Positions 43,045 to 52,467 of a stretch of DNA of 64,000 bases are shown here, piece by piece. Each line of letters begins with the position of its first letter. Within the stretch, counting starts at the first letter, position 1. The stretch is from the NCBI GenBank assembly GCA_964446685.1, contig CAYUPO010000005.1, positions 15,891 to 79,890 on the forward strand. Direction: 5' to 3'. The translations under genes were made by a program, and so were the position numbers. Source of the stretch: CAZWRN01 sp964446685 (GTDB lineage Bacteria; Patescibacteriota; Microgenomatia; Daviesbacterales; UBA10151). Below the pieces are notes generated by a model. The model was not told the DNA's origin, did not search any database, and saw only the letters and a list, made by a program, of their open reading frames with translations.

Positions 43045-43919
43045 TTATTCAAAAAACCATTGATCGTTCCTTTAATAAACTGCCAGTAATCAGTGATACT
43101 ACCATATTTTAAACACAACAATAAATAATAGGCTGATAATGGAATGAGAAACAGTAAAAAAATTGGCCAAAACTGCCCAAAATCTTTCATAAATAAAATC
43201 CTATTCCTACCAACCCAATACATTCTTTTTACTAATCGTTTTGATTCTCCAACTTTATCCAGTGGTAAATCATGAAATGCAATAGCGGTTGGTGCATAAA
43301 CTGTTTTATAACCTATTTTATTGGCTCTAAAACAAAAGTCAGTATCTTCAAACGTTGCAAAGTATTTATTATCAAACCCCTTAAGTTTTTTCATAACATC
43401 TGCTTTTACTAACATAACAGCGGGCGCTACCTGAACCGGTTCTAATAAATCATATTGACCTTTATCTACACCACCCCGGAACAAGACCTGTCCGGTTAAC
43501 AAGTTTATACCCGTTCCGGCTGACCAGATAATATTTTTATCTGAAAGGTAATATATTTTTGGGGTGATAATTCCTACTTTTTTTTCAGTTTCAAATACTT
43601 TACTAAGTTCTTCTACCATTTTTTTATCAGCGATCATATCATGATCAAAAAACAACACCATTTTAGATTTTGCTGAAAGATGTTTTACCCCTTCATTTCT
43701 GCCTCCGGTCACCCCCTGATTTTCCTGAAGTTTTATCAGTTTTATCTTTTTTCCAAATACTAATTGGAGTTTAGTCGATGTCTGGTCTGATGATCCATTA
43801 TCAACCACAATAATCTCTAATAAATCTATTGTCTGATTTAATAAAGATTTAACAGCTTTAATTACTTTATTTTTTGAATTATAGGTAGGTATGACAACAC
43901 TAATAAATATTTTTTTCAT
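43041..43919 (-). CDS. Glycosyltransferase family 2 (rhamnosyltransferase-like)
   Basis: 292 residues. VVIPTYNSKNKVIKAV, IIVVDNGSSDQTS, GVTGGRNEGVKHL, FFDHDMIAD (DHD metal site), LKGFDNKYFATFEDTDFCFRANKIGYK (ED acceptor site), with two C-terminal hydrophobic segments. Pattern of RfbN/WbbL-type rhamnosyltransferases. It sits between two large membrane proteins in one operon (TAATG overlap with 43919). Confidence 0.92.
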   Translation of the reverse strand: MKKIFISVVIPTYNSKNKVIKAVKSLLNQTIDLLEIIVVDNGSSDQTSTKLQLVFGKKIKLIKLQENQGVTGGRNEGVKHLSAKSKMVLFFDHDMIADKKMVEELSKVFETEKKVGIITPKIYYLSDKNIIWSAGTGINLLTGQVLFRGGVDKGQYDLLEPVQVAPAVMLVKADVMKKLKGFDNKYFATFEDTDFCFRANKIGYKTVYAPTAIAFHDLPLDKVGESKRLVKRMYWVGRNRILFMKDFGQFWPIFLLFLIPLSAYYLLLCLKYGSITDYWQFIKGTINGFLNK

Positions 43920-46237
43920 TATTTAATCACCTTATATACAGCAACACCACTCATCCGCCAAATCGGCATATACTCCAGACAATTACAAACTGTTAAGGGA
44001 TCCATTTTTGAGTCAACAATCACATAATCATACTCTACCTTTTCAGATGGACGATAAATAGTCATTGGAGTTTCAATATAATTAAATATCCCGGAACTCC
44101 AGAATGTATAAATTTGATTATTTTTTTTAAGTGACAACCATAATACCTGTCTGACACCCATCTCAATCCCGGGAGGATAATCTAAATAGATTTTTTTATT
44201 ATTTCCAATCTGGTTTACGAGTCCAGAGATACCTACGTAGTCATCATTTCTTCCGGAATTCAGGTAGTCAGGCAAAACTTCATATAAAGCACCAAAATTA
44301 TCATGATAAATTTTCCTAAAAAAATCAGAATTATTCAAATTCTGTCGCCTTTCAGAAGTTAAATTAACAAACTGATCATTTTGCAGATAAAGATACTCAA
44401 CCTTTAAGGCACTCATATCCCGAGGATTAAGTGTCAAAATCAAATCAAGTGCTTCAACTCCAAAGTCTGGTGTATGTACTTTGATGTGAGCCGGAGAAAC
44501 AGGCACAAACATTCCATAATCTTGAATGCCCACAATGCTCAGGTGACTATAAGAAACACCTTTTAAATATCCATCTAAAAAGAAAATTCTTTTTTGGGGA
44601 GCATGTTGCTGCATCCAGGAAAAAACCGGCTGATACTCAGGCAGTTTTGACTCATAATTAGGATAATTTGTTGATTTAATCTGATTTAAAACTAATAATG
44701 TTGAGGACAACAGACTAACACTACATAAACAAAATATAATAATTCCCACAAATATTTTATTCATTCCTCTATTTGTGAAAAACAAATTTATCAAACCAAA
44801 TAAAAATGAAGTTATCACCAAAAGATAAAGCAAATGCAAAAATCTACCCTGATTACCCGGATAAAAAGTGTGTTCAACTAAAAGAAATGCAACCAGACTT
44901 CCAATAGCAGAGATGAGCAAAATTGTATTCACCGGATTTTTCATCTTAAAGGCAAATAAAACTGCCATTAGCCCAGTTAAAAAAAGACTCGGCATATAAA
45001 ACAATATTTTGTAACTAGGAAGAGTTAGTACTGCATTATTTAATTCTTTCAGTCTGAAAAAAATTGAATCCAAAGTAAAAACTAGATAAAATCGGGGAAC
45101 TTCAGCCGGAATCAAAAATGAATCCCTTAGCGCATTTCCTATTAAAAAAAACAAAGTTATAAATAATATTCCACTTACTGTCGCAAAAAAAATCACCTGC
45201 CGCCTGTTTTTACCATTTGCTTTTATCATTTGGTTAATAAAAAAATATAGCCCAACACAACCCATGGAAGGCAATACCACCTCATCTGTTGACATCACAG
45301 TAATAGTTAATAGCGCTAAAAGCGGAAATTTCCACTTATTTGCTGGATTTATAGGTTTTAAAACTAAGTACAAAAATAGCATCAACCCGCCAATAGCTGC
45401 AGCCCGATGATTAAGATAAAAAATCTCGTTAATGTTTGATGATCCCCCCAAACGGTTTTTTGCATCAATAAATTTAGGAAGACCTGTAATTTCACGGACA
45501 GCTTCGGGATTAAATAAGTTTTGGGTATTTAAAGGCAAAACAAGAAAGAGTGCACTAAAGGAAAAGAAAAACATCATCGCCAAAATCAAACCAGCCAATG
45601 TATTTTTCAACTCCTCTCTCATCCAGCCCCAAAGGAAAAAAAACCCACAGCTAACCACAAAAAAAGCAAATAAACTATGAATTAGTTTCATATTTACCCA
45701 AATAAGTGAATGAACAGCCCCCTGATATAAAAAAGCTCCCTGGTGATGCGCTGCAAGTAAATCCGGCTGCCAGGGAGACATCACCGGATAATTACCATTT
45801 GCAAAAGATGTCGCAAATCCCCAATAAGCAATCACATCCCCACCATAAATATTGACCCCGGCTATCAGAAAAAAAACTACTAAAAAAGTTAATGAAACTA
45901 AAATCCAAAAAAAGTTGTTTTTACTAAATTTTATTTTTGGTAATACTGGTTTAAACTTTATAAATAAGCTTAATCCGAATAAAATATAAAGAATTAATAT
46001 TATCAATATCCCACCTGGACCCTTGAACAAATAGCTTAAGCAACCTAGAAAAAAAATAAATCCAAATATTCCCAGTAGCCCGGAGGCTGGCAGTAATACA
46101 AACCAGGCTTTCAGTTTGAAAATCACTGAATATATGATGCAGCCAACTATCGAGGTGATGAAAAAAAATCCCAGGATTTCAAGAATTGGAATCAGATTTG
46201 GTTTTATACTATCATGTAAAATATTAAGTGTATCCAT
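43919..46237 (-). CDS. Large polytopic membrane protein (GT-C-like)
   Basis: 772 residues with about 14 membrane segments, ending in an outer domain (about 545-772). The first large loop has GGDVIAYWGFATSFANGN and LLAAHHQGAFLYQGAVHSLIW, an acidic and His-containing outer loop fitting the GT-C fold. NRLGGSSNINEIFYLNHRAAAIGG lies in a later loop. The domain at the end has IGNNKKIYLDYPPGIEMGVR. I do not recognise a named family. Location in a glycan operon supports a glycosyltransferase or flippase-like role; GT-C is preferred. Confidence 0.68.
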   Translation of the reverse strand: MDTLNILHDSIKPNLIPILEILGFFFITSIVGCIIYSVIFKLKAWFVLLPASGLLGIFGFIFFLGCLSYLFKGPGGILIILILYILFGLSLFIKFKPVLPKIKFSKNNFFWILVSLTFLVVFFLIAGVNIYGGDVIAYWGFATSFANGNYPVMSPWQPDLLAAHHQGAFLYQGAVHSLIWVNMKLIHSLFAFFVVSCGFFFLWGWMREELKNTLAGLILAMMFFFSFSALFLVLPLNTQNLFNPEAVREITGLPKFIDAKNRLGGSSNINEIFYLNHRAAAIGGLMLFLYLVLKPINPANKWKFPLLALLTITVMSTDEVVLPSMGCVGLYFFINQMIKANGKNRRQVIFFATVSGILFITLFFLIGNALRDSFLIPAEVPRFYLVFTLDSIFFRLKELNNAVLTLPSYKILFYMPSLFLTGLMAVLFAFKMKNPVNTILLISAIGSLVAFLLVEHTFYPGNQGRFLHLLYLLVITSFLFGLINLFFTNRGMNKIFVGIIIFCLCSVSLLSSTLLVLNQIKSTNYPNYESKLPEYQPVFSWMQQHAPQKRIFFLDGYLKGVSYSHLSIVGIQDYGMFVPVSPAHIKVHTPDFGVEALDLILTLNPRDMSALKVEYLYLQNDQFVNLTSERRQNLNNSDFFRKIYHDNFGALYEVLPDYLNSGRNDDYVGISGLVNQIGNNKKIYLDYPPGIEMGVRQVLWLSLKKNNQIYTFWSSGIFNYIETPMTIYRPSEKVEYDYVIVDSKMDPLTVCNCLEYMPIWRMSGVAVYKVIK

Positions 46238-46240
46238 TTT

Positions 46241-47917
46241 TTAAAAATTATTCTTTTGATAAACTACTTTGTCATCCCTAATTTCAAATACCAGTAAATC
46301 ATCTGAAGATACTCTTTTGATCTGTCCAGTATATTTAGCAGTTGTTTTACCATCAGTCAACATTGAATTAATGCCTTCTTTTGTTTCATAAACAGCGACA
46401 GGCAGCAGTTTCTGATCCCATATTTGAAATTGCAGACCAGTCATAAACATAAAGCCAAAGGTGAGGCAATTATAAACTTCAGCATCGTCCTCCGGACGAG
46501 TAGTTTTAAACCAAAAGAATTTTTGTTTAGTAAAATCAACCATTCTTATTTGTTCAAATACCTGCTGCCTTAAATTTTGACATGTAGATTGTGGATGACT
46601 CATACTAGCTATGGATATATATCGATACGTGATTATTCCATTAAAAATAATTATTAAACAAGTCAGTGTAATACCAATATTTTTTAAGATTTTATACTTG
46701 GCAAAAGAATTAGCTAAAAATATTACCAGTAATAATGGTGTCGCCAGAGCAGAATATATCAGATACCTGTGATCAAAGTTAGCAGCAAATCCACTTTGTC
46801 GTAAAACCGGATAAATCATAAAAGCACTTAATAAACACAACACCAATGTTAATAAATATGTTTGTTTATAAGTTCTATTAAATATATTTATCACCAACCA
46901 GTACCCAACGATAGCCAGAAAAAATAAGGCAATAATAGCGGCCAAATACAAACTATCTGCTAAGTAAAAGTATTTATAGTTCAATTCTCCTGCTACCACC
47001 AGTAAAAATATCCCTAAAAATCTTCCGGCTAGTTTATTGCCATTTACCAGAAAAGACAGGCTAACAACTCCCGACATTAACAAAAATATAATTGATCGAA
47101 AAGGGAATTCTGACAATCTAAAATTTGGAATTAAAATATTTCCTATACTGACTGTCAAAGATCTAAAACTTTGCGAAAAATTAAACGCTTCCCCTATTAA
47201 GCCATTTCCTGACAATCCACCAAAAACATTTAATTTAATCAGTAAAAAAAACAATGCACCAAGTACTATTGCAGAAGTGAGTAATATCTTTACAAAGGGC
47301 ATCTCTTTCTTACCTAGTGCACCAAACAACTGGACTAATAACATCACCTCATAAGTTAGAAATACTCCATGAACTCTTAAAGGATTGATTAAAGACCCTG
47401 TTAAAAAAACCAGCATCAGACTAAGTATTGAAGTTGTACCTTTAAAATTAAGAATAATCTGCAATCCAATCAGTAGAAATATAATTCCTAAATAAGAATC
47501 AAAATTTCTTACCCAATCCGTGGCCTCAATACCGATTGGTGAAACCATAAAAAAAACACTCCCCAAAAAAGCAATTTTTTTAGAATAAAACTGGCTATAT
47601 AAAAACCAGTAAAAAAATGCTGCAGCTAGAAAACGGCAGATATATGAAAAAAAATAGTAATAACTTCCATTGTTCCCCAGACTGTCAAAAATCCAGGTAA
47701 AAACCGCCATTTCATTCCAATAAGCTCCCCAGATATCCTCAGATGTTATCTGATATTTTTGTAAATTAACGGCTTTTCCAAACCATAACATTTGCCACTC
47801 GTCTCCATATAATGCCAAAGAAAATGTTGGCCAAAAAAGAATAATTCCCAACAGAAAAAGTACAACAATTGGTAAAATGTGATCTGATCTTTGAAGTATG
47901 AAATTTTTAATCGACAT
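46241..47917 (-). CDS. GT-C-like polytopic membrane protein
   Basis: 558 residues and about 12 membrane segments. The first outer loop is FSLALYGDEWQMLWFGKAVNL, an Asp-Glu pair after the first helix, characteristic of GT-C. NPLRVHGVFLTYEVMLL and the small C-terminal outer domain (about 450-558; QVFEQIRMVDFTKQKFFWF) follow. It heads a six-gene minus-strand operon with a near-leaderless promoter that overlaps the promoter of the divergent oxidoreductase. Confidence 0.7.
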   Translation of the reverse strand: MSIKNFILQRSDHILPIVVLFLLGIILFWPTFSLALYGDEWQMLWFGKAVNLQKYQITSEDIWGAYWNEMAVFTWIFDSLGNNGSYYYFFSYICRFLAAAFFYWFLYSQFYSKKIAFLGSVFFMVSPIGIEATDWVRNFDSYLGIIFLLIGLQIILNFKGTTSILSLMLVFLTGSLINPLRVHGVFLTYEVMLLVQLFGALGKKEMPFVKILLTSAIVLGALFFLLIKLNVFGGLSGNGLIGEAFNFSQSFRSLTVSIGNILIPNFRLSEFPFRSIIFLLMSGVVSLSFLVNGNKLAGRFLGIFLLVVAGELNYKYFYLADSLYLAAIIALFFLAIVGYWLVINIFNRTYKQTYLLTLVLCLLSAFMIYPVLRQSGFAANFDHRYLIYSALATPLLLVIFLANSFAKYKILKNIGITLTCLIIIFNGIITYRYISIASMSHPQSTCQNLRQQVFEQIRMVDFTKQKFFWFKTTRPEDDAEVYNCLTFGFMFMTGLQFQIWDQKLLPVAVYETKEGINSMLTDGKTTAKYTGQIKRVSSDDLLVFEIRDDKVVYQKNNF

Positions 47918-47939
47918 CTGTTATCCGATATTGTAGACT
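47911..47939 (+). promoter_or_regulatory. Promoter of the 47958 oxidoreductase
   Basis: TCGACA (47911-47916), 17-bp spacer, TAGACT (47934-47939); expected start near 47946, 12 nt before the GTG start codon. The -35 overlaps the start codon of the divergent gene. Confidence 0.5.
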
Positions 47940-47957
47940 AAACCTGAGTTTTCACAA
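47930..47957 (-). promoter_or_regulatory. Promoter of the 46241-47917 operon, overlapping the divergent one
   Basis: On the minus strand: TTGTGA (47952-47957), 16-bp spacer, TACAAT (47930-47935). Expected start near 47923, leaving a leader of about 6 nt. Its -10 shares two bases with the -10 of the opposite promoter, so only one polymerase can open the region at a time. Confidence 0.55.
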
Positions 47958-49052
47958 GTGATTAATCCAAATAAAAAATCAACTATTATTATCATTGGCG
48001 GCGGTTTTTATGGAACAATGCTGGCGCTTTTTTTAAAACAAGAATATGCCTCAGTAATTATCATCGAAAAAGAAAGTAAAATCCTTACCAAAGCTTCATA
48101 CTATAACCAGGCCAGGATTCATAATGGATATCATTACCCCAGATCTTATATCACAGCTTTAAGTTCACACATCAATTTTTTAAAGTTTGCCCGTCAGTTT
48201 AAATCAGCGGTGGTCAGTAAATATCCCTCCTTTTACGCCATCGCTAAACGCAATTCCAAAATTTCTGCCAAACAATTCAGTCTTTTTTGCCAACAAATCG
48301 GTACTCCCTGTAAAATAGCTTCCAAAGAAATTAAATCCTTTTTTAATCCAGAACTAATTGAACAGGTCTTTGCTGTTAAAGAGTATGAATTTAGCGGCAA
48401 TGAGTTAAGAAAAATACTGATTAAAAAACTAAAACAATCAAAAATAAAAGTAATAAAAAATCAGGAGGTTTACTCGGTTTCTCCCGGTAAAAATTCATCA
48501 GTCGATCTTCAATTGAAAGATTTATCCACCCTAAATGCCGATATCGTATTTAACTGTACCTATTCACAAATCAATACTCTTCTTAAGAGGTCAAAATTGC
48601 CTCTTATACCGCTTAAATTTGAGAATACGGAGATGCCATTGCTGCAAATGCCCCTTCCTTTGAGAAATTATGGAATCACTATCATGGATGGCCCTTTTTT
48701 TTCACTTCTACCATTTCCAGACAAGAAAAAACATTCACTTCACCACGTAAGATACACTCCATTAAAAAGCTGGCGGGGAGTATGCAATGAAGAAAAACAG
48801 TTTAAAGTAAAACAAACAAATTTTATTTATATGAAAAAAGATATTTGCAGATATATACCTTCCTTAAAGTCAATTACATCAACTGAATCAATTTATCAGA
48901 CTAAAACTATTTTAGAAGTCAATGAAAACAATGACGGCAGACCAATTCTTTTTAGAAAAAACTACATAATCCCCAATTTCCATGTGGTCTTAGGCGGAAA
49001 AATCGACAACGTCTTTGACATTATTGATGAAATCTCAAGTCATGGATTGTAA
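47958..49052 (+). CDS. FAD-dependent oxidoreductase (DAO family)
   Basis: 364 residues from the GTG at 47958. Rossmann start IIIIGGGFYGTMLALFLKQE, then IIIEKESKILTKAS and YNQARIHNGYHYPRS, the DAO-type FAD site; the second dinucleotide-contact strand ADIVFNCTY is near 195 and LGGKIDNVFDI near the end. This form is seen in capsule and O-antigen clusters rather than in amino-acid catabolism. The substrate is probably a sugar or lipid-linked sugar. It converges with the 49040 GT2 gene, overlapping 13 bp. Confidence 0.85.
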   Translation: MINPNKKSTIIIIGGGFYGTMLALFLKQEYASVIIIEKESKILTKASYYNQARIHNGYHYPRSYITALSSHINFLKFARQFKSAVVSKYPSFYAIAKRNSKISAKQFSLFCQQIGTPCKIASKEIKSFFNPELIEQVFAVKEYEFSGNELRKILIKKLKQSKIKVIKNQEVYSVSPGKNSSVDLQLKDLSTLNADIVFNCTYSQINTLLKRSKLPLIPLKFENTEMPLLQMPLPLRNYGITIMDGPFFSLLPFPDKKKHSLHHVRYTPLKSWRGVCNEEKQFKVKQTNFIYMKKDICRYIPSLKSITSTESIYQTKTILEVNENNDGRPILFRKNYIIPNFHVVLGGKIDNVFDIIDEISSHGL

Positions 49053-49837
49053 AAATTTGCAACAACTTTAACTCCGATTGTAAAAACATTTATCAGAGCC
49101 TTTACACCAGTAATTTTAGTCGGAATTTTTCCTTTTTGCGGATAACCCCGAAAAACTGGTAATTCAGTTATTTTATATTTTAGTTGTCCAGCTCTAACCC
49201 CTAAATAAAATAGTAATTCATAACTAACAAATACATCCCTAAAAGGTGCTACTTTTCTATCAGTCAGCAATTTGACAGAATAACCTCTAAATCCATTTGT
49301 AACATCGGAATAATTAAATCCGGAAAACAAAGAAAAAAGTGGCGCTAAAATAAAATGATTTCCTAAATGACGCAGCCAAGGAGTGTTAATCTCTTTTCCT
49401 CCTTTAACATACCGAGATCCCTGAATTAAATCATAACCTTCTTTCAATTTTTGAATAAAATCCGGAATTGCCTCAACCCCATCTTTATTATTTCCATCAA
49501 CTGTCAAAATCCCCTCATACCCCTCTCTTAAAGCATAAGCTAACCCCATCCTTAGCTGCGTACCTTGCTTACCTGGACTTTTTTTTACCAGAAGAGCACG
49601 GACATTTTGTTTTTTTAAAAATTGAAAATCAACCGATCCATCAGTACTTCCACCATCAAATATCAAAATATCGACTATATTAGAATATGGCTTCATTTTC
49701 AAAAGTTGTTTTTTAAGTCTCTGACCTTCATTTATAACAGGTAAACCAATACAATACTTATTTTTTTTAGGCTGAAACTCTTTTATTTCAAATTCGGGCA
49801 ACTGCCACTCGGAAGAATATCGCAATTTATTTTTCAT
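49040..49837 (-). CDS. Glycosyltransferase family 2 with DGNNKD site
   Basis: 265 residues. IGLPVINEGQRLKKQL, ILIFDGGSTDGS, LRMGLAYAL, then ILTVDGNNKDGVEAIPDFI where DPM-like enzymes have DADxxxxPE. GSRYVKGG and DVTNGFRGYSVKLL follow. No C-terminal membrane segments. This DGNNKD variant appears in a specific GT2 subgroup that I associate with surface glycan clusters. It is the last gene of a tight four-gene operon (ATGA overlap with 49834). Confidence 0.85.
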   Translation of the reverse strand: MKNKLRYSSEWQLPEFEIKEFQPKKNKYCIGLPVINEGQRLKKQLLKMKPYSNIVDILIFDGGSTDGSVDFQFLKKQNVRALLVKKSPGKQGTQLRMGLAYALREGYEGILTVDGNNKDGVEAIPDFIQKLKEGYDLIQGSRYVKGGKEINTPWLRHLGNHFILAPLFSLFSGFNYSDVTNGFRGYSVKLLTDRKVAPFRDVFVSYELLFYLGVRAGQLKYKITELPVFRGYPQKGKIPTKITGVKALINVFTIGVKVVANFYNP

Positions 49838-50649
49838 CTGTAAATCCTTTCTACTAATCTTAAAACTCTTTCAATTTTTACCAGGTTATTTGTCTCACCA
49901 TCTTTTTTTGGCATTTCAACTGAAACCCAGCCATCATAATTACACTCTTTCAACAGATCAGCTATCTTCTGATGATCTACTTTTCCCTTACCCACCTCCC
50001 CCAAAAAATCTTCACTTATATGAAAGTGTTTTAAATACTTTAATCCCAGTTTAATTGATTCCTGATAATCCTCATTATTTACTGTCATAGCTCCACTATC
50101 AAGATGAAGTTGAAAATTCGGATGATTTACAATTTTTACCAGTTCAACTGCTTCAGTAGTATTATTAATAAAATTTGTATTATATTCTGCTGGAATAGGT
50201 TCTATGCAAAAAACAACTTCATACTTTTTTCCTATCTCTGCCAGCTGACTAAAAAAATCTACTGCTATTTTTACTGCCTTATCATATTTAATATCTTTAT
50301 AATTTCTGTTTTTGGGTGAACCGAAAACTAAAATCTTAGCTCCCAACTGACTTCCCAAAGATGCTATTTTTTCTAAATAAATCAGCATTTTTACTCTCTC
50401 ATCAAAGTTATTAAAAATACTCATTTCCGGATGCGGAAAAAGCAAAGAGCATAAAGCAACAATCTCAATCCCCTGTTTATTCCAATAATCTCTATATTCT
50501 TTAATCTGGTTTTTAGTAACTCGTTCAAGATTTGGCCAAATCTTACTCAGTGCCAATTCAACTCCTGTGATTTGATGACTGGATAATAGGTTGGCAACTA
50601 AATCTTCTTCATTCAGATCCCAGGCGATATTAAATAAAGCTTTTTTCAT
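49834..50649 (-). CDS. TIM-barrel sugar isomerase/epimerase (xylose isomerase-like)
   Basis: 271 residues of the AP-endonuclease-2/xylose isomerase-like fold. Metal-ligand segments: ITGVELALSKIW (Glu), VFCIEPIPAEYNTNF (Glu), FQLHLDSGAMTV (Asp), YLKHFHISED (His), and WVSVEMPKKDGE (Glu) at the end. Relatives interconvert keto- and aldo-sugars or epimerise C3. In this position it probably makes or alters a rare nucleotide-sugar precursor. Overlaps on both sides by 4 bp. Confidence 0.85.
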   Translation of the reverse strand: MKKALFNIAWDLNEEDLVANLLSSHQITGVELALSKIWPNLERVTKNQIKEYRDYWNKQGIEIVALCSLLFPHPEMSIFNNFDERVKMLIYLEKIASLGSQLGAKILVFGSPKNRNYKDIKYDKAVKIAVDFFSQLAEIGKKYEVVFCIEPIPAEYNTNFINNTTEAVELVKIVNHPNFQLHLDSGAMTVNNEDYQESIKLGLKYLKHFHISEDFLGEVGKGKVDHQKIADLLKECNYDGWVSVEMPKKDGETNNLVKIERVLRLVERIYR

Positions 50650-51407
50650 AACATTTGCTGTATAAATTTTTTCAAAGACTTTAGCGTAGTTTTTGCATCA
50701 TATAAATATGGTGATTTTTTACCATAAAGATCCCCATACTTTGTGAACATTTTGTGTTGAAGAGGAGGTTTTTGCGTTACAGTTTCAAAATTCATATCCA
50801 GACAGAATTTAGCAATTTTTTTTGCTGTTACAGGTTCAACTGCAAAATTTACAACATTCAAATGGTTATTCATAGCAATTTGAATATCATGCCAGATATG
50901 TTCTAAATTGTACCACTGCATTTCACTCCGGTGATCAGTCAGATCAAGCCGGTTGTTATAAATCAGATCATAAACAAGGTTTTTTTTGATTCCCTGACCA
51001 AATAAGTTTGGTAATCTGATTATGGTGTAACTCTTGAAATATTTTTTTACAAACTTTTCTAACAGATAACGGTGTTTGCCATAGGGAGTTAAAAACCTAG
51101 GTTTAATCTGACTATCTTCATCTACCTCAAAAGGATTTGGATAAACAAATATGGTTGATATCAGAACAAAGTGCTTTGCTTTAACATTTTTCAAATTTTT
51201 CATTAAAGACTGTATATTAGCCAAATCAGATTTAGGATCTAAATTAGCTTTCCAAACCAGCGAAGGGGTCGCACAACTTACAACTAAATCAAACTTTTGA
51301 TTCTTTATCTGCTCAATATTACGGGAGTTATAAAGATGCTTGAATGAATGTTTTGAAAGTATATTCTGACCAACAAATCCTGAATAACCAATCAATGCAT
51401 CATTCAT
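50646..51407 (-). CDS. NAD-dependent epimerase/dehydratase (short form)
   Basis: Start taken at ATG 51407 (MNDALIGYSGFVGQNIL, 253 residues). Rossmann start ALIGYSGFVGQNI, LVVSCATPSL, FVLISTIFVYP, and the YxxxK active site as YGKHRYLLEK. Residues near the end align with the substrate-binding lobe of extended SDRs, though the whole is shorter than usual (about 310). The G-x-x-G-x-x-G loop is kept as GYSGFVG. Likely a reductase or epimerase of a nucleotide sugar. Coupled to the isomerase and the GtrB-like gene. Confidence 0.82.
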   Translation of the reverse strand: MNDALIGYSGFVGQNILSKHSFKHLYNSRNIEQIKNQKFDLVVSCATPSLVWKANLDPKSDLANIQSLMKNLKNVKAKHFVLISTIFVYPNPFEVDEDSQIKPRFLTPYGKHRYLLEKFVKKYFKSYTIIRLPNLFGQGIKKNLVYDLIYNNRLDLTDHRSEMQWYNLEHIWHDIQIAMNNHLNVVNFAVEPVTAKKIAKFCLDMNFETVTQKPPLQHKMFTKYGDLYGKKSPYLYDAKTTLKSLKKFIQQML

Positions 51408-51408
51408 A

Positions 51409-52401
51409 TTAAACAATATTTAACTGCTTTCCTTTTGAGACAATTCGAGTATGATCCAGCTCCTCTGAAATAAAATAAAGCGGTTCTTCTTTTGTCTCAT
51501 TCATTAAACGGATAATATATTCCGAAATAATAGTCAAAACAGAAAAAAGCAGGAAAAACAAAGATCCAAGTACAGTTGCTAAACTAATCCAACCCTGAGG
51601 TGCAATCCAGCTCATATTAAACATTACAACCAGAAGCACAATTACAAATATATAAATCAAAAAAAGACTACTTAAAACCATTCCAATAACTGTGATAAAC
51701 CGGATAGGTTTAAAAGAATTTGAGATCATAATATCAACAACATCCAAAAAAATTTTAATAAATGAACTACTTGGATATTTGGTCAGATTATTTCCAGGAG
51801 GATATTCAACAGTAGTTTTTTTAAGACCAATCAAAAAATTAATGTAACTGAAATTTCTACTTTTTCGCCTGACCCGGGTAATAGAATTAACCGCCTTCCG
51901 GCTAAGACCCATACTAAAATTAAACCGATACTGAAAATTTTGAGATGATAATTTTTCAACAACCCATAAAAATATACGGGTTATAAATGATACTGAATGA
52001 TTTTTTTTGATATTTCCTATAACCATGTCATACCCGCTATATAATTTATCCAGTGTCTGATGTAGCATCTGATACGAATCATATTTTTTATCAAATAAAA
52101 TAACCTGATCTCCAATACAGCTATCAAGACCCGCAGTTAATGCTATATCCCGGTGGTATTCTCTGGATAAAACAATAATTCTAATCCCAGGACTACGTCT
52201 CTGAAATTTACTGACTTCTTCAACAGTATGGTCAGTCGAATCATTATCTACTACTAAAATTTCATATAACGAGTTATATATCTTAAGTTCCTGCTGCAAA
52301 GATTTAATCACACTACTGATACTGGCCTGGTCATTTTTAGTAATTAATATAACCGAAATAATACTATCTTTCAGTAAAAATTTTTTATTTGCTTTTACCA
52401 T
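51409..52401 (-). CDS. GtrB/ArnC-like GT2 with degenerate metal site
   Basis: 330 residues. N-terminal GT2 domain (ISVILITKNDQASI, EILVVDNDSTDHT, HRDIALTAGLDSCIGDQVILF) and two C-terminal membrane segments (about 233-257 and 268-294, PIRFITVIGMVLS ... SVLTIISEYIIRLM), the layout of polyprenyl-phosphate glucose/aminoarabinose transferases. Where the family has DADLQDPPE, this protein has DKKYDSYQM, so the second Asp of DxD is lost. It may be inactive, use another residue (the D in KYD), or act as a structural partner. First gene of the operon. Confidence 0.8.
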   Translation of the reverse strand: MVKANKKFLLKDSIISVILITKNDQASISSVIKSLQQELKIYNSLYEILVVDNDSTDHTVEEVSKFQRRSPGIRIIVLSREYHRDIALTAGLDSCIGDQVILFDKKYDSYQMLHQTLDKLYSGYDMVIGNIKKNHSVSFITRIFLWVVEKLSSQNFQYRFNFSMGLSRKAVNSITRVRRKSRNFSYINFLIGLKKTTVEYPPGNNLTKYPSSSFIKIFLDVVDIMISNSFKPIRFITVIGMVLSSLFLIYIFVIVLLVVMFNMSWIAPQGWISLATVLGSLFFLLFSVLTIISEYIIRLMNETKEEPLYFISEELDHTRIVSKGKQLNIV

Positions 52402-52467
52402 AGGGTTTGATCATAACTAAGCTTTTTCTCAAAGACAAGCGATAAGGCTCTTATAATAGGATTACTT

